Source: Fodinibacter sp963833495 (GTDB lineage Bacteria; Actinomycetota; Actinomycetes; Actinomycetales; Dermatophilaceae). From it: a stretch of 64,000 nt of DNA. Of the stretch, positions 1-9,090 are shown piece after piece. Numbering within the stretch: position 1 is the first letter of the stretch; each line of letters opens with the position of its first letter. A model generated the notes under the pieces. The model was not told where the DNA came from, made no database searches, and saw nothing but the letters and a program-made list of their open reading frames with translations. The translations under genes and the position numbers were made by a program. The stretch covers positions 124,001 to 188,000 of the forward strand of contig CAWHYJ010000012.1 in assembly GCA_963833495.1 (NCBI GenBank). Reading direction: 5' to 3'.

Positions 1-325
1 GCATCGTGAACGGCTGCGCCATCCGCACCAGGGCGTCGTAGATCGCCTGGTCGCCGTGCGGGTGGTACTTGCCCATGACCTCGCCCACGACCCGGCTCGA
101 CTTCACGTGCGGACGGTCCGGGCGCAGGCCGAGCTCGCTCATCCCGTAGAGGATCCGGCGCTGCACCGGCTTCATCCCGTCACGCGCGTCGGGCAGGGCT
201 CGCGAGTAGATGACGCTGTAGGAGTACTCGAGGAAGGCGCTGCGCATCTCCTCCTCGACGTCGATGTCGACGATCCGCTCGGTGAAGTCGTCGGCGGGAG
301 GGGGCGTGCTGCTGCGCTTGGCCAT
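1..325 (-). CDS. DNA gyrase / topoisomerase IV subunit A, N-terminal part (cut by window edge)
   Basis: The gene opens at the ATG at 325 and runs off the left edge, leaving about 108 residues. They carry the N-terminal signature of type IIA topoisomerase A subunits: EYSYSVIYSRALPDARDG, KPVQRRILYGM and HPHGDQAIYDALVRMAQ. The protein is the DNA-cleaving subunit that passes one duplex through another with a B subunit and ATP. The catalytic tyrosine lies beyond the edge. GyrA and ParC cannot be told apart from this piece. Its position away from gyrB and next to sepH-type housekeeping genes favours the topoisomerase IV-like paralogue, which is inference. Confidence 0.9.
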   Translation of the reverse strand, partial: MAKRSSTPPPADDFTERIVDIDVEEEMRSAFLEYSYSVIYSRALPDARDGMKPVQRRILYGMSELGLRPDRPHVKSSRVVGEVMGKYHPHGDQAIYDALVRMAQPFTM

Positions 326-415
326 CGGGTGGGGCTCGGCTCCGGGTCGATCAGGTGCGCGGCGGCGCCGCGACGGGGGTCGGCCCCATCCTCACAAACC
401 CGGTTGCCGCATCAC

Positions 416-1030
416 CTACGACACTCCGTGGTTCCCGAAGCGCCCGACGTGGAGCACGTCGTCGAGCGGCCGGCGGCGGCGGCTGAGCGGGGAGCCGGAC
501 ACCCGCTCGACCTCGCGCCCCAGCGCGACGACACCCACGATGCGGCGGTCGGCGGGGATGCCGTGCGCCTCGTGGACCGCGTCGCGCTGCTCCACCGGCA
601 CGCCGAAGAACAGCGCGCCGAGGCCGGCATCCTCGGCGGCGAGCAGCAGGACCATCGCCGCCATGGCGACGTCGGTGTCCCAGTAGGGCACCGGCCAGCG
701 GTCGGTGGACCGGTCGGTCCAGCCCTTGTCGGGCTGGGCGTAGCGGTCGAGGTAGGTCTCCGGGTCGCTGAGGCAGAGCACCAGGGCCGGCGCCGAGGAG
801 ACGCCGCGCGTCCAGGCGTCGGGCGGGGTGCCGTCGTCGACGGCCGCCCAGAACGTGGCCCGGTCGGCCGGGTCGAGCAGGGCCACGAAGTCCCACCCCT
901 GGCTGAACCCGGCGCTCGGGGCACGCACGGCCAGCCGCACCAGGTCGCGGACCACCTCGGCAGGCACGGGGGATGCCGGGTCGAAACGGCGCACCATGCG
1001 GCGGTGCAGGACGGCGTCGCGGAGCTCCAC
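416..1030 (-). CDS. Nitroreductase family protein
   Basis: This 204-residue protein starts at GTG 1030. The N-terminal segment LHRRMVRRFDP (about residues 8-18) matches the R-R-S-x-R-x-F flavin-binding signature of the FMN-dependent nitroreductase fold. Further along, GALFFGVPVEQRDAVHEAHG and RRIVGVVALG are the usual C-terminal core strands of this family. Such enzymes reduce nitro groups, quinones or flavins with NAD(P)H in the cytoplasm. The substrate cannot be read from sequence. It lies back to back with the acyltransferase gene at 1130, with about 100 bases between the start codons for two divergent promoters. Confidence 0.85.
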   Translation of the reverse strand: MELRDAVLHRRMVRRFDPASPVPAEVVRDLVRLAVRAPSAGFSQGWDFVALLDPADRATFWAAVDDGTPPDAWTRGVSSAPALVLCLSDPETYLDRYAQPDKGWTDRSTDRWPVPYWDTDVAMAAMVLLLAAEDAGLGALFFGVPVEQRDAVHEAHGIPADRRIVGVVALGREVERVSGSPLSRRRRPLDDVLHVGRFGNHGVS

Positions 1031-1129
1031 GAGCCCCAGTGTGCCTGCCGCCGGGTGCGCCGGGAGCCGCGCACGTCCACCCACCGTGGGGCGGCACGCC
1101 CCGCTTCCGCGGGGTGGCACGATGGAGCC

Positions 1130-3796
1130 ATGGAGGACGAGCCGCTCCCACCGGGCTACCCCGTGGAGTGGGAGGCCGACGTCGTCCTGCGCGACGGCAC
1201 GGTCGCGCACGTGCGGCCGATCCGCCCGGCCGACGGCGACGGCATCCGGCGCTTCCACGCCGCGCAGTCCGACGAGTCGATCTACCTGCGCTTCTTCGCG
1301 CCGCTGCGCCAGCTCAGCGACGCCGACGTGTTCCGGTTCACCCACGTCGACTACGCCGACCGGGTCGCCCTGGTCGCCACCATGCGCGAGGAGATCATCG
1401 GCATCGGGCGCTACGACCGGATCGACGCGCGCAGCGCCGAGGTTGCCTTCAACATCAGCGACCACTTCCAGGGCAAGGGCATCGGCTCGGTGCTGCTGGA
1501 GCACCTGGCCGCGATCGCCCAGGAGTTCGGCATCTCCCGCTTCACGGCCGAGGTGCTGCCGCAGAACCGCAAGATGCTCTCGGTGTTCGCGGATGCCGGC
1601 TACGACGTCAAGCGGCACATCGAGGACGGCGTGGTCGAGGTGGGGTTCGACATCGAGCCGACCGACTCCTCGAAGGCCGTGGCGATGTCGCGCGAGCACC
1701 GCGCCGAGGCCCTGAGCGTGCGCTCCATCCTGACCCCGCGCACGATCGCGGTGATCGGCGCCAGCCGCCGCCGCAACTCGATCGGCAGCCAGCTGCTCGA
1801 CCGGCTGGTCGAGGCCGGCTTCACCGGCAGCATCCACCCGGTGAACCCCAACGTGCGCACCCTGCGCCGCCGCACGGCCTACCCCTCGGTGGCCGCCGTG
1901 CCGGGCCAGGTCGACCTCGCGGTGATCGCGGTGCCGGCCCACGCGGTGCTCGAGGTGGTCGACGAGTGCGCCGAGGCCGGGGTCAAGGCGCTGCTCGTCG
2001 TCTCGTCGGGCTTCGCCGAGGAGGGCCGCGCCGGGGAGCGGCTGCAGGCCGAGCTGCTGCGCCGGGCGCGCACCGCCGGCATGCGGGTGGTCGGGCCCAA
2101 CTCGTTCGGCCTGATCAACAACGACCCCACCGTGCGGCTCAACGCCTCCCTGGCCCCCACCCTGCCGCCGCACGGGCAGCTCGGCCTGTTCGCGCAGTCG
2201 GGCGCACTCGGCATCGCGGTGCTCGCATCGGCGGCCCGGCGCAACCTGGGCATCTCGACCTTCGGGTCGGCCGGAAACCGGGTCGACGTCTCCGGCAACG
2301 ACTTCATGCAGTACTGGATCGACGACGACTCCACCACCGCGGTCGGCCTCTACCTGGAGTCGATGGGCAACCCGCGCAAGTTCTCGCGCGTCGCGCGCAA
2401 CCTGGCCCTGATCAAGCCGGTCATCGTCGTGAAGTCGGGCGTCTCCGCGTTCGGCGTGCCGCCGGGGCACCGGGTGCGCAAGACCAAGGCGCGCCCCGAG
2501 GTGTTCTCCGCGATGCTCAAGCAGGCCGGCGTGATGCGGGTCGAGAACGTGCACCAGCTCTTCGACATCGCCCAGCTCGTCGCCCACCAGCCGCTGCCCG
2601 CGGGCGACCGGGTGGCCGTGGTGGGCAACTCCACGGCGCTGGGCACGCTCACCGCCGACGCCTGCACGAGCTGGGGGCTCACCGTGTCGCACGGCCCGGT
2701 GGCCCTGCACACCGACGCGACGGCCGCGCAGTTCCGCACCGCGCTCGTGGCCGCCTTCGCCGACCCCAAGGTCGACTCGGTGCTGGCCTGCTTCATCCCC
2801 CCACTCGTGACCAACGACGAGGACGTCGCCGCGGCGGTGCGCGACGCCGCCGACGGGTCCAAGAAGCCTTGTGCCGCAACCTTCCTCGGCATGCGTGGGG
2901 TCGATGACGGCCACGCGTCGGTGACCGGCACCGGTGGCTCCACCCGCGCCATCCCGGTCTACGCCATGCCCGAGGATGCCGTGCGCGCACTCGCAGCGGC
3001 CACCCGCTACGGGCAGTGGCGGGCCAAGGACCACGGCACGCCGGTCACCCCGGCCGGCATCAACCGGCGCATCGCCGAGGACGTCGTGCACACCGTGCTC
3101 TCGGTCGACCCGAAGGGCCGCCGGCTGACCCACGACGAGGCGTCGGCACTGCTGCAGGCCTACGGCGTCGACGTCTGGAACATGGAGGAGGCGCGCTCGG
3201 CCGACGAGGCGGTGGCCGCCGCCGAGCGGGTCGGCTACCCGGTCGTGCTGAAGTCGACGGCCCCGATGCTGCGGCACCAGGGCGGCGTCGGGTCGGTACG
3301 GGTCGACCTGCGCACGGAGGAGTCGGTGCGCGACGCGTGGGCGTCGCTCACCGAGCGGCTCGCCCCGCTCGACGCCGACCGCCTCGTCGTGCAGAAGATG
3401 GCCACCCCCGGAGTGCCGTGCGTCATCACCTCCGACGAGGACCCCCTCTTCGGCCCGGTCATCGGGTTCAGCGTGGCCGGGATGCCGACCGAGCTGCTCG
3501 ACGACATCGCCTACCGCATCCCGCCGCTCACCGACGTCACCGTGAGCGAGCTCATCTCGTCGGTGAAGGCCGCCCCGGTGCTGCACGGCCACCGCGGCGC
3601 CACGCCCGTGCACCGCGCGGCCCTGGCCGACCTCATCGCCCGGGTGTCGGTGCTCGCCGACGACCTCGCCGAGGTCGCCTCGCTGAAGCTCAACCCGGTC
3701 AACGCCCACCCCGCGGGGGTCGAGGTGCTGGGGGCCGAGATCGTGCTGGCGCCGGCACCGCGCCGGGCCGACCCGGGGCGCCGCTCCCTGACGTAG
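1130..3796 (+). CDS. GNAT acetyltransferase fused to NDP-forming acyl-CoA synthetase (PatA-like)
   Basis: The protein has 888 residues. Residues about 15-175 form a GNAT domain with acetyl-CoA loop QGKGIG (114-119). From about residue 205 a CoA-binding Rossmann domain starts (TIAVIGASRRRNSIGS). It is followed by succinyl-CoA-synthetase-like domains and an ATP-grasp region near the C-terminus (YPVVLKSTAPMLRHQGGVGS). Fusions of this kind act as protein lysine acetyltransferases, controlling for example acetyl-CoA synthetase. Here GNAT comes first, the reverse of enteric Pat and as in the Streptomyces PatA type. The ATG at 1130 is chosen because the GNAT homology begins just after it. The open frame extends far upstream only because of high GC. 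Confidence 0.88.
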   Translation: MEDEPLPPGYPVEWEADVVLRDGTVAHVRPIRPADGDGIRRFHAAQSDESIYLRFFAPLRQLSDADVFRFTHVDYADRVALVATMREEIIGIGRYDRIDARSAEVAFNISDHFQGKGIGSVLLEHLAAIAQEFGISRFTAEVLPQNRKMLSVFADAGYDVKRHIEDGVVEVGFDIEPTDSSKAVAMSREHRAEALSVRSILTPRTIAVIGASRRRNSIGSQLLDRLVEAGFTGSIHPVNPNVRTLRRRTAYPSVAAVPGQVDLAVIAVPAHAVLEVVDECAEAGVKALLVVSSGFAEEGRAGERLQAELLRRARTAGMRVVGPNSFGLINNDPTVRLNASLAPTLPPHGQLGLFAQSGALGIAVLASAARRNLGISTFGSAGNRVDVSGNDFMQYWIDDDSTTAVGLYLESMGNPRKFSRVARNLALIKPVIVVKSGVSAFGVPPGHRVRKTKARPEVFSAMLKQAGVMRVENVHQLFDIAQLVAHQPLPAGDRVAVVGNSTALGTLTADACTSWGLTVSHGPVALHTDATAAQFRTALVAAFADPKVDSVLACFIPPLVTNDEDVAAAVRDAADGSKKPCAATFLGMRGVDDGHASVTGTGGSTRAIPVYAMPEDAVRALAAATRYGQWRAKDHGTPVTPAGINRRIAEDVVHTVLSVDPKGRRLTHDEASALLQAYGVDVWNMEEARSADEAVAAAERVGYPVVLKSTAPMLRHQGGVGSVRVDLRTEESVRDAWASLTERLAPLDADRLVVQKMATPGVPCVITSDEDPLFGPVIGFSVAGMPTELLDDIAYRIPPLTDVTVSELISSVKAAPVLHGHRGATPVHRAALADLIARVSVLADDLAEVASLKLNPVNAHPAGVEVLGAEIVLAPAPRRADPGRRSLT

Positions 3797-3824
3797 CGGC
3801 CGCGGGGGGAGGCGCCCGCGGCCG
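3797..3824 (+). terminator. GC-rich hairpin after the acyltransferase gene
   Basis: A perfect 10-bp inverted repeat (arms 3797-3806 and 3815-3824, 8-base loop) begins directly after the stop codon at 3796. There is no T-tract, so it would be a GC-hairpin terminator typical of actinobacteria. It lies 21 bases before the next start codon, so it could also attenuate read-through. Confidence 0.45.
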
Positions 3825-3844
3825 GGACGGGCACAATGGTGCCC

Positions 3845-4435
3845 ATGAGCAGTACCTCCGACGCCCCCGTCCTGCCCGCGGACCTCACCGACGCCATCGT
3901 CAAGGCCGGCTACTACCCGGCCCTGGTCGCCGACGTCGTCGCCGCGGCCCTGGTTCGCGAGCCCATCGAGAACCACCTCGTGCACCTCGAGACGACGTTC
4001 GACCGCGACGTGGTGCGGCGGCACATCACCGTGCTGGTGCTCACCCCCACCCGGCTGCTGATCGCCCACGCCGACGACCACGCCGACGAGCCGCCCGCAC
4101 CGCAGGACGTCGCGACCGCGACCACCGAGTCGATCCCGCTGTCGGCGGTGCGCGGGGTGATGCTCACCCACGTGGTCGAGAACCCGTCCACCTACGTGCC
4201 GGGCAGCCTGGGCCGCGAGCTCTCGCTCACCCTGGGCTGGGGCACGGTGGCGCGCCTCGACCTGGTGCCGGCATCCTGTGCCGACCCCGAGTGCGACGCC
4301 GACCACGGCTACGAGGGCACCATCACCGGCGACGACATCGCCCTGCGCATCTCCGCGGCCGCCGACGGCGACGACGCGCTCTCGCAGGCGCTCGGCTTCG
4401 CCCGAGACCTGTCCGCCGCCATCGGCCAGGGCTGA
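3845..4435 (+). CDS. DUF5998 family protein
   Basis: This 196-residue protein has no signal peptide or membrane segment. I recognise the actinobacterial family DUF5998 from its N-terminal DAIVKAGYYPALVADVVAAAL, the REPIENHLVHLETTFDRDVVRRH block and the usual location just before an alkaline-phosphatase-family gene. It has a small conserved cysteine pair (CADPECDADHG). Its function is unknown. ATG 3836 and ATG 3845 are both in frame; 3845 is preferred because the conserved part starts soon after. The next gene begins 10 bases downstream, so the two are probably cotranscribed. Confidence 0.75.
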   Translation: MSSTSDAPVLPADLTDAIVKAGYYPALVADVVAAALVREPIENHLVHLETTFDRDVVRRHITVLVLTPTRLLIAHADDHADEPPAPQDVATATTESIPLSAVRGVMLTHVVENPSTYVPGSLGRELSLTLGWGTVARLDLVPASCADPECDADHGYEGTITGDDIALRISAAADGDDALSQALGFARDLSAAIGQG

Positions 4436-4445
4436 GCAGACCTCG

Positions 4446-5615
4446 ATGCCGCCCACCGGCGACCCGTCGGCGAGCCCGCCGGTCGGCCCCGGCCCCGCGC
4501 TCGCCGACGTGCTGCCGAGCGTCGCCCGCAGCCTCGGCGTGGCCTGGGGCGGGGGAGCTGGTCAGCCCACGTCCGGGTTCGACCTGCCGCCCGCCCGGCG
4601 CGCGGTCACGGTGCTCGTCGACGGGCTGGGCCACGACCTGCTGGTGCGTCGGGCCGGGCACGCGCCCTGGCTGCGGTCGCACCTGGGCACCACGCTGCGG
4701 GTGGCCAGCGGCTTCCCCTCCACCACCGCCACCTCCATGGGCACCTTCGGCACCGGCCTCGCGGCCGGGGCGCACGGGTTGCTCGGTTACGAGGTGCTCG
4801 TGCCCGGGGCCGACCGGCTGCTCAACGAGCTGTCCTGGGAGGACGGCCCCGACCCGCGCACCTGGCAGCCGCACCCGACGGTCTTCGAGGCGGCGGCGGC
4901 CGCCGGCGTCGAGGTGGTGCGGGTCGGCCCCGCCCACTTCGACGGCTCGGGCCTGACCAACGCCGCCATCCGAGGTGGCCGGTTCGTCGCCGCGGGTACC
5001 CTGCCGCAGCGGGTCGACGCCACCCTGGCCGCGGTGCGGTCGGCGCCGCGGGCGCTCGTGCACCTCTACTGGGGCGAGCTCGACAAGATCGGCCACGTGC
5101 AGGGGTGCGACTCGTGGCAGTGGGGTGACGAGCTCGAGAGCATCGACCGCGAGCTCGCCCGGCTCGCCGCACGGCTTCCCGACGACTGCTCGCTCACGGT
5201 GACCGCCGACCACGGCATGGTCGACTCCCCGCACGAGCTACGTCTCGACGTCGCGCACGAGCCGCTCCTGGCGGCCGGGCTGCGGCACGTCACCAACGAG
5301 GCCCGGGCTCCCCAGCTCTACGTCGAGCCGGGGGCGCGCGACGACGTGCACGCCGCGTGGGCCGCGGTGCTCGGCGAGCGCGGCATCGTCAGCACTCGCG
5401 AGGAGGCCGTCGCCGCAGGGTGGTTCGGGGCGGTCGCCCCCGACAACCTGGCCCGGATCGGCGACGTCGTCGTGGCGATGCGCGGCCGCTTCGCCGTCGT
5501 CGACTCCCGCCGGGCCCGCCCCGAGCTGCTCGCCCTGATCGGCCTGCACGGCTCGCTGAGCGACGACGAGGTGGCCGTGCCGGTGGTCCACGTGCCCGCG
5601 GCCCACGTCGCCTAG
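4446..5615 (+). CDS. Alkaline phosphatase / nucleotide pyrophosphatase-phosphodiesterase fold protein
   Basis: This 389-residue protein has the metal-dependent phosphodiesterase signature. An aspartate lies in TVLVDGLGHDLL near residue 60, a likely nucleophile threonine in FPSTTATSMGTFGTG, HLYWGELDKIGH follows, and the late ligand motif is TADHGMVD. Members hydrolyse phosphate mono- or diesters with two metal ions. There is no obvious signal peptide, so a cytoplasmic role is likely; the substrate is unknown. It follows DUF5998 by 10 bases and precedes thymidine kinase by 11, suggesting one transcript. Confidence 0.8.
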   Translation: MPPTGDPSASPPVGPGPALADVLPSVARSLGVAWGGGAGQPTSGFDLPPARRAVTVLVDGLGHDLLVRRAGHAPWLRSHLGTTLRVASGFPSTTATSMGTFGTGLAAGAHGLLGYEVLVPGADRLLNELSWEDGPDPRTWQPHPTVFEAAAAAGVEVVRVGPAHFDGSGLTNAAIRGGRFVAAGTLPQRVDATLAAVRSAPRALVHLYWGELDKIGHVQGCDSWQWGDELESIDRELARLAARLPDDCSLTVTADHGMVDSPHELRLDVAHEPLLAAGLRHVTNEARAPQLYVEPGARDDVHAAWAAVLGERGIVSTREEAVAAGWFGAVAPDNLARIGDVVVAMRGRFAVVDSRRARPELLALIGLHGSLSDDEVAVPVVHVPAAHVA

Positions 5616-5626
5616 GGTGTCCCCTC

Positions 5627-6304
5627 GTGGCAGATCTGGTCTTCTTCTCGGGAACGATGGACTGTGGCAAGTCGACCCTTGCCCTCCAGATGGACCACAA
5701 CAACGCCGTCCGCGGCCGGCAGGGGCTGATCTTCACCAAGCTCGACCGGATGGGCGAGTCGGTGCTGTCCTCGCGGCTGGGCCTGTCGACCCCGGCGATC
5801 GAGGTCGACGACGACCTCGACTTCTGGGACGAGGTGGTCGAGCGGCTCACCGCCGGGGCCCGCGTCGACTACCTCATCTGTGACGAGGCGCAGTTCTACA
5901 CCCCGGGGCAGGTGGAGCAGCTGGCCCGGGTCGTCGACGAGCTCGACATCGACGTGCACGCCTTCGGCATCACCGCCGACTTCCGCACCGAGCTCTTCCC
6001 CGGCTCGCGGCGGCTGATCGAGCTCGCCGACCGCGTGCAGCTGCTCCAGGTCGAGGCGTTGTGCTGGTGCGGCCGCAAGGCCACCCACAACGCCCGCATC
6101 GTCGACGGCGTCATGGTGGTCGAGGGGGAGCAGGTGGTCGTCGGCGACACGGCCGCGGCCAGCACCGGCCTCGTCGAGTACGAGGTGCTCTGCCGGCGGC
6201 ACTACATGCGGCGGATGAACAGCTCGGCCGCCCGTGCCGCCTCGCCCTCACCTGACACGCTGCCGTTCGACCTCGACGTCTGCCCGGTGCCGCCCCGACC
6301 CTGA
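5627..6304 (+). CDS. tdk: Thymidine kinase
   Basis: This 225-residue type II thymidine kinase phosphorylates thymidine with ATP in nucleotide salvage. The P-loop is SGTMDCGKST (residues 8-17) and the catalytic glutamate lies in ICDEAQFY. A zinc-binding lasso is formed by CWCGRKATHNAR and a later CRRHY. Start GTG 5627 gives the family's usual N-terminus, a few residues before the first strand. The C-terminal tail after the lasso is slightly longer than in most homologues and has no known role. Confidence 0.93.
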   Translation: MADLVFFSGTMDCGKSTLALQMDHNNAVRGRQGLIFTKLDRMGESVLSSRLGLSTPAIEVDDDLDFWDEVVERLTAGARVDYLICDEAQFYTPGQVEQLARVVDELDIDVHAFGITADFRTELFPGSRRLIELADRVQLLQVEALCWCGRKATHNARIVDGVMVVEGEQVVVGDTAAASTGLVEYEVLCRRHYMRRMNSSAARAASPSPDTLPFDLDVCPVPPRP

Positions 6305-6308
6305 GGGT

Positions 6309-6764
6309 CTACCTGACGGTTGACAGGTCGAGGTGCATGCGGATGCCGGGCCCGAGCTCGGTGGCCACCTCACCGTCGCGCTGGAACCCGACCTGCGCGT
6401 AGAACCGGGCCGCGTGTGGGTTGCCGGTCACCTCGAGGCGGGTGGCACCGCCGGCGCGGGCGCGCGCCACGGCATCCGTCACCAGCTCGGCGCCGATGCC
6501 GCGGCGCTGCGCGTCGGGGTCGACGAAGAGGTCATCGAGCTCGCGGACCGGGCCGTCGCCGAGCACGGTGGCGAACCCTGCGATGGTGCCGTCGTCAAGG
6601 ACGGCCACCCGGGTGTGACCGGCGAGCACCTCGGTGTCGGGCAGCACGAGCACCTCGGGGTGGGCGAGCAGCATCTCGGCGTCGCCCGGGTTGCCCAGCG
6701 AGGCGCGGCGGAAGACGTCGCGCAGCGCCGGCAGGTCGCCGGCGACGGCGGTGCGCAGGAGCAC
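6309..6764 (-). CDS. GNAT family N-acetyltransferase
   Basis: This 151-residue protein consists of a single GNAT domain. The acetyl-CoA binding strand-loop is DDLFVDPDAQRRGIGAELV, with the R-R-G-I-G pyrophosphate loop, and the late HAARFYAQVGFQRDGE motif is typical. The acceptor substrate is not predictable. The gene is convergent with tdk (4 bases between stops) and lies 11 bases downstream of sepH, so it may be read from the sepH promoter. Confidence 0.85.
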   Translation of the reverse strand: MLLRTAVAGDLPALRDVFRRASLGNPGDAEMLLAHPEVLVLPDTEVLAGHTRVAVLDDGTIAGFATVLGDGPVRELDDLFVDPDAQRRGIGAELVTDAVARARAGGATRLEVTGNPHAARFYAQVGFQRDGEVATELGPGIRMHLDLSTVR

Positions 6765-6775
6765 CGGCCGACCCC

Positions 6776-7876
6776 TCAGCCGGAGCCGCCGCCGCGGGTG
6801 CCGAAGACGATGTCGTCCCAGCTCGGCACGCTCGGGCGGCCCTTGCGCGCGGGCGCCGGCCGGGGCGCTGCGGCGGCATCCGGCTGGTCGGCCTCATCTG
6901 TGCCCTCTGTCACCGCAGCGACCGGTGCGGCGACGTCGTCGTCGTGCTCGGGCCAGCCGCCCACGAGCTCCTCGGCGTCGGGGCCGTCGACCGGCTCGTC
7001 GAGGTGGGCGGAGACCGGGTTGCGTCCACGCGCCGCGGGCGGCGGGGGCGCGTCGGAGACGTCGGTGGCGAGGTCCTCGATGGGCAGCGCGTCGGCGCGG
7101 GGGCGGTCGTCGCCCGGCGTGCTCGAGGGGGAGGGGCGGCGACGACGGCGACCCCGGGTGGAGTGCTCGCGCATCGCGGCCATCAGGTCGATCGGCTCGT
7201 GCGGGGCACGCTGCTGCACGGCGTGGTCGACCCCGCCGTCGGCGTCGATGTCGTAGACGTCGGAGTCAGCGTTCTGACCGGCCCGGTGCGGGGTCGGGAT
7301 CGTGCCCGGCGCGGCCTCCTCGCTCAGCCAGCGCGCCTCGTCGTTGGTGGCGGCCACCGAACCGCCCAGCGGCTCGTAGCGCCAGGTGGCGGTGCGCTGC
7401 CGCCCACCGGCGGCGAAGGTCAGGGACAGCTGCCACACGCCCTCGTCGTCACGGGCGGAGTCCCACTCGACGTCGTCGCGGTCGACCCCGCGGTCGCGAA
7501 GCCGCTCGGACACGCGCTCCGCGAGGGTCACCGGCCCGGACCCACGACTGCCGACGGCGCACTTCTGGGCCACCTGGGCCACGTGTTCGCGCTCGGCCAG
7601 CACCGGCCCCTCGAAGCGGCGCACCTTCTCGACGGTCCACCCGGCGCGGTCGGCGACCTCCTCGGCCGACAGCCCGCGGCGGATCAGCGCCTGCACCTCG
7701 CGCGGCCGCAGACCCCCCTCGATCTCGATCTGCAGCTGGCCGAGCCGGGGCCGGTCGCGGCGGGCCGCGGCTCGCAGTGCCTCGTCGAGGGTGAGGCGGT
7801 AGCGGCCGCCGTCGGCGTCAGCGAGCAGGAGGTGGTGGCCGTCCTCGTGGACGCCGATGAGGCGAAGGTCCTGCAT
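6776..7876 (-). CDS. sepH: Septation protein SepH (DUF3071)
   Basis: This 366-residue protein starts at ATG 7876 (MQDLRLIGVHEDGHHLLL), the conserved SepH N-terminus. A helix-turn-helix-like segment (RPREVQALIRRGLSAEEVADRAGW) follows within the first 100 residues. The middle is long, acidic and proline-rich, and the C-terminus ends with the conserved SVPSWDDIVFGTRG. In Streptomyces and mycobacteria SepH binds FtsZ and stimulates its assembly at division septa. The linker is low-complexity with a basic GRRRRRR patch near residue 255. Confidence 0.88.
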   Translation of the reverse strand: MQDLRLIGVHEDGHHLLLADADGGRYRLTLDEALRAAARRDRPRLGQLQIEIEGGLRPREVQALIRRGLSAEEVADRAGWTVEKVRRFEGPVLAEREHVAQVAQKCAVGSRGSGPVTLAERVSERLRDRGVDRDDVEWDSARDDEGVWQLSLTFAAGGRQRTATWRYEPLGGSVAATNDEARWLSEEAAPGTIPTPHRAGQNADSDVYDIDADGGVDHAVQQRAPHEPIDLMAAMREHSTRGRRRRRPSPSSTPGDDRPRADALPIEDLATDVSDAPPPPAARGRNPVSAHLDEPVDGPDAEELVGGWPEHDDDVAAPVAAVTEGTDEADQPDAAAAPRPAPARKGRPSVPSWDDIVFGTRGGGSG

Positions 7877-7983
7877 GTCGGGCTCCCGGTGTTGCTCGTC
7901 GTCGGGACGACTGTGCCATCCCGGGCGGCCCGGTGAGGCATCCCACGCCGTGGGCCCGCGAAATGCCCGCATACGCTGTGCCC

Positions 7984-9090
7984 ATGTCTGATGCCGCGGA
8001 TGCGCTCGCTCCCTACGACGTCGTGCTGCTCGGCTCCTTCGGCGGCCCCGAGGCCCCCGAGGAGGTCGTGCCCTTCCTGCGCCGGGTCACCGCCGGCCGC
8101 GGCATCCCCGACGCCCGGCTCGAGGCGGTGGGCGAGCACTACTACGCCCGCGGCGGCCGCAGCCCGATCAACGACCTGAACCGCGAGCTGCTGGCCCGGC
8201 TGCGCGAAGAGCTCGACCGGCGCGGCATCGCCACACCGCTGCTCTGGGGCAACCGCAACTCGGAGCCGTTCTTCGCCGACGCGCTGCACGAGGCACTCGA
8301 CCTCGGCGCGACCCGGGTGGTCACCCTGCTCACCAGTGCCTACTCCTGCTACTCGTCCTGCCGCCAGTACCGCGAGGACCTCGCGGCCGCCGTCGACGCG
8401 GTCGGCCCGGCCGCCGACGGGCTGGTCATCGACAAGGTGCGCCCGTACGCGGTGCACCCCGCGGTGGGGCGGTCCTGGCTGCGCGCCCTCGTCGCGTCGG
8501 TGGGCGCGCTGCCCGACCCGGCATCCGCGCACCTGCTGTTCGTCACCCACTCGGTGCCGGACGCGATGGACGACACCTCCGGGCCGGGCGACGGCGAGGG
8601 CAACCTCTACTCCGACCAGCACCTCCGGCTGGCCCAGCGGCTCACCGACGAGCTCAACCGCGAGCTCGGGCTCGAGCTGCCCAGCGAGCTGGTGTTCTGC
8701 TCGCGCTCCGGCCCGCCCCACCAGCCGTGGCTCGAGCCCGACGTCAACGACCGCATCGAGGAGCTCGCGGCACAGGGCGGCGTCACCGTGGTGTGCGCGC
8801 CGATCGGTTTCATCTCCGACCACATGGAGGTCGTGCACGACCTCGACACCGAGGCCGCCGAGACGGCCGCGCGGGTGGGGGTGCCGTTCGTGCGGGTGCC
8901 GACGCCGGGCACCGACGAGGTGTTCGTCGAGGGCCTGGTCGACCTGCTGCTCGAGCGCGCCGCCGAGGCCCGCGGCGAGGTTGTCGTGCCCGAGACCTGG
9001 CTGCCCGGCGACGTGCGCCCCTCGGTCTGCGCACCCGGCTGCTGCCCGAACCTGCGGGCGGCGAAGCCGGCGCTCTGCGGCAGCGACTGA
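7984..9090 (+). CDS. Ferrochelatase (coproporphyrin III ferrochelatase type)
   Basis: This 368-residue enzyme inserts Fe(II) into a porphyrin. Family motifs are VVLLGSFGGPEAPEEV at the start, LLTSAYSCYSSCRQYRED, FVTHSVPDAMDD and GFISDHMEVVHDLDTEA. The C-terminal cysteines in CAPGCCPN suggest the [2Fe-2S] site known in actinobacterial enzymes. Actinobacteria use the coproporphyrin-dependent haem route, so cpfC is the more accurate name than hemH. ATG 7984 is used because homology starts there. The stop codon overlaps the next start, so translation is coupled to the inositol-phosphatase gene. Confidence 0.93.
   Translation: MSDAADALAPYDVVLLGSFGGPEAPEEVVPFLRRVTAGRGIPDARLEAVGEHYYARGGRSPINDLNRELLARLREELDRRGIATPLLWGNRNSEPFFADALHEALDLGATRVVTLLTSAYSCYSSCRQYREDLAAAVDAVGPAADGLVIDKVRPYAVHPAVGRSWLRALVASVGALPDPASAHLLFVTHSVPDAMDDTSGPGDGEGNLYSDQHLRLAQRLTDELNRELGLELPSELVFCSRSGPPHQPWLEPDVNDRIEELAAQGGVTVVCAPIGFISDHMEVVHDLDTEAAETAARVGVPFVRVPTPGTDEVFVEGLVDLLLERAAEARGEVVVPETWLPGDVRPSVCAPGCCPNLRAAKPALCGSD

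Noticed and set aside
416..4456. A reverse-strand open frame of 1346 codons opposite the acyltransferase gene
   Set aside because: Only its last 204 residues (the nitroreductase) look like protein. The rest is a low-complexity His/Gly/Arg/Val reading caused by GC3 bias antisense to a real gene.
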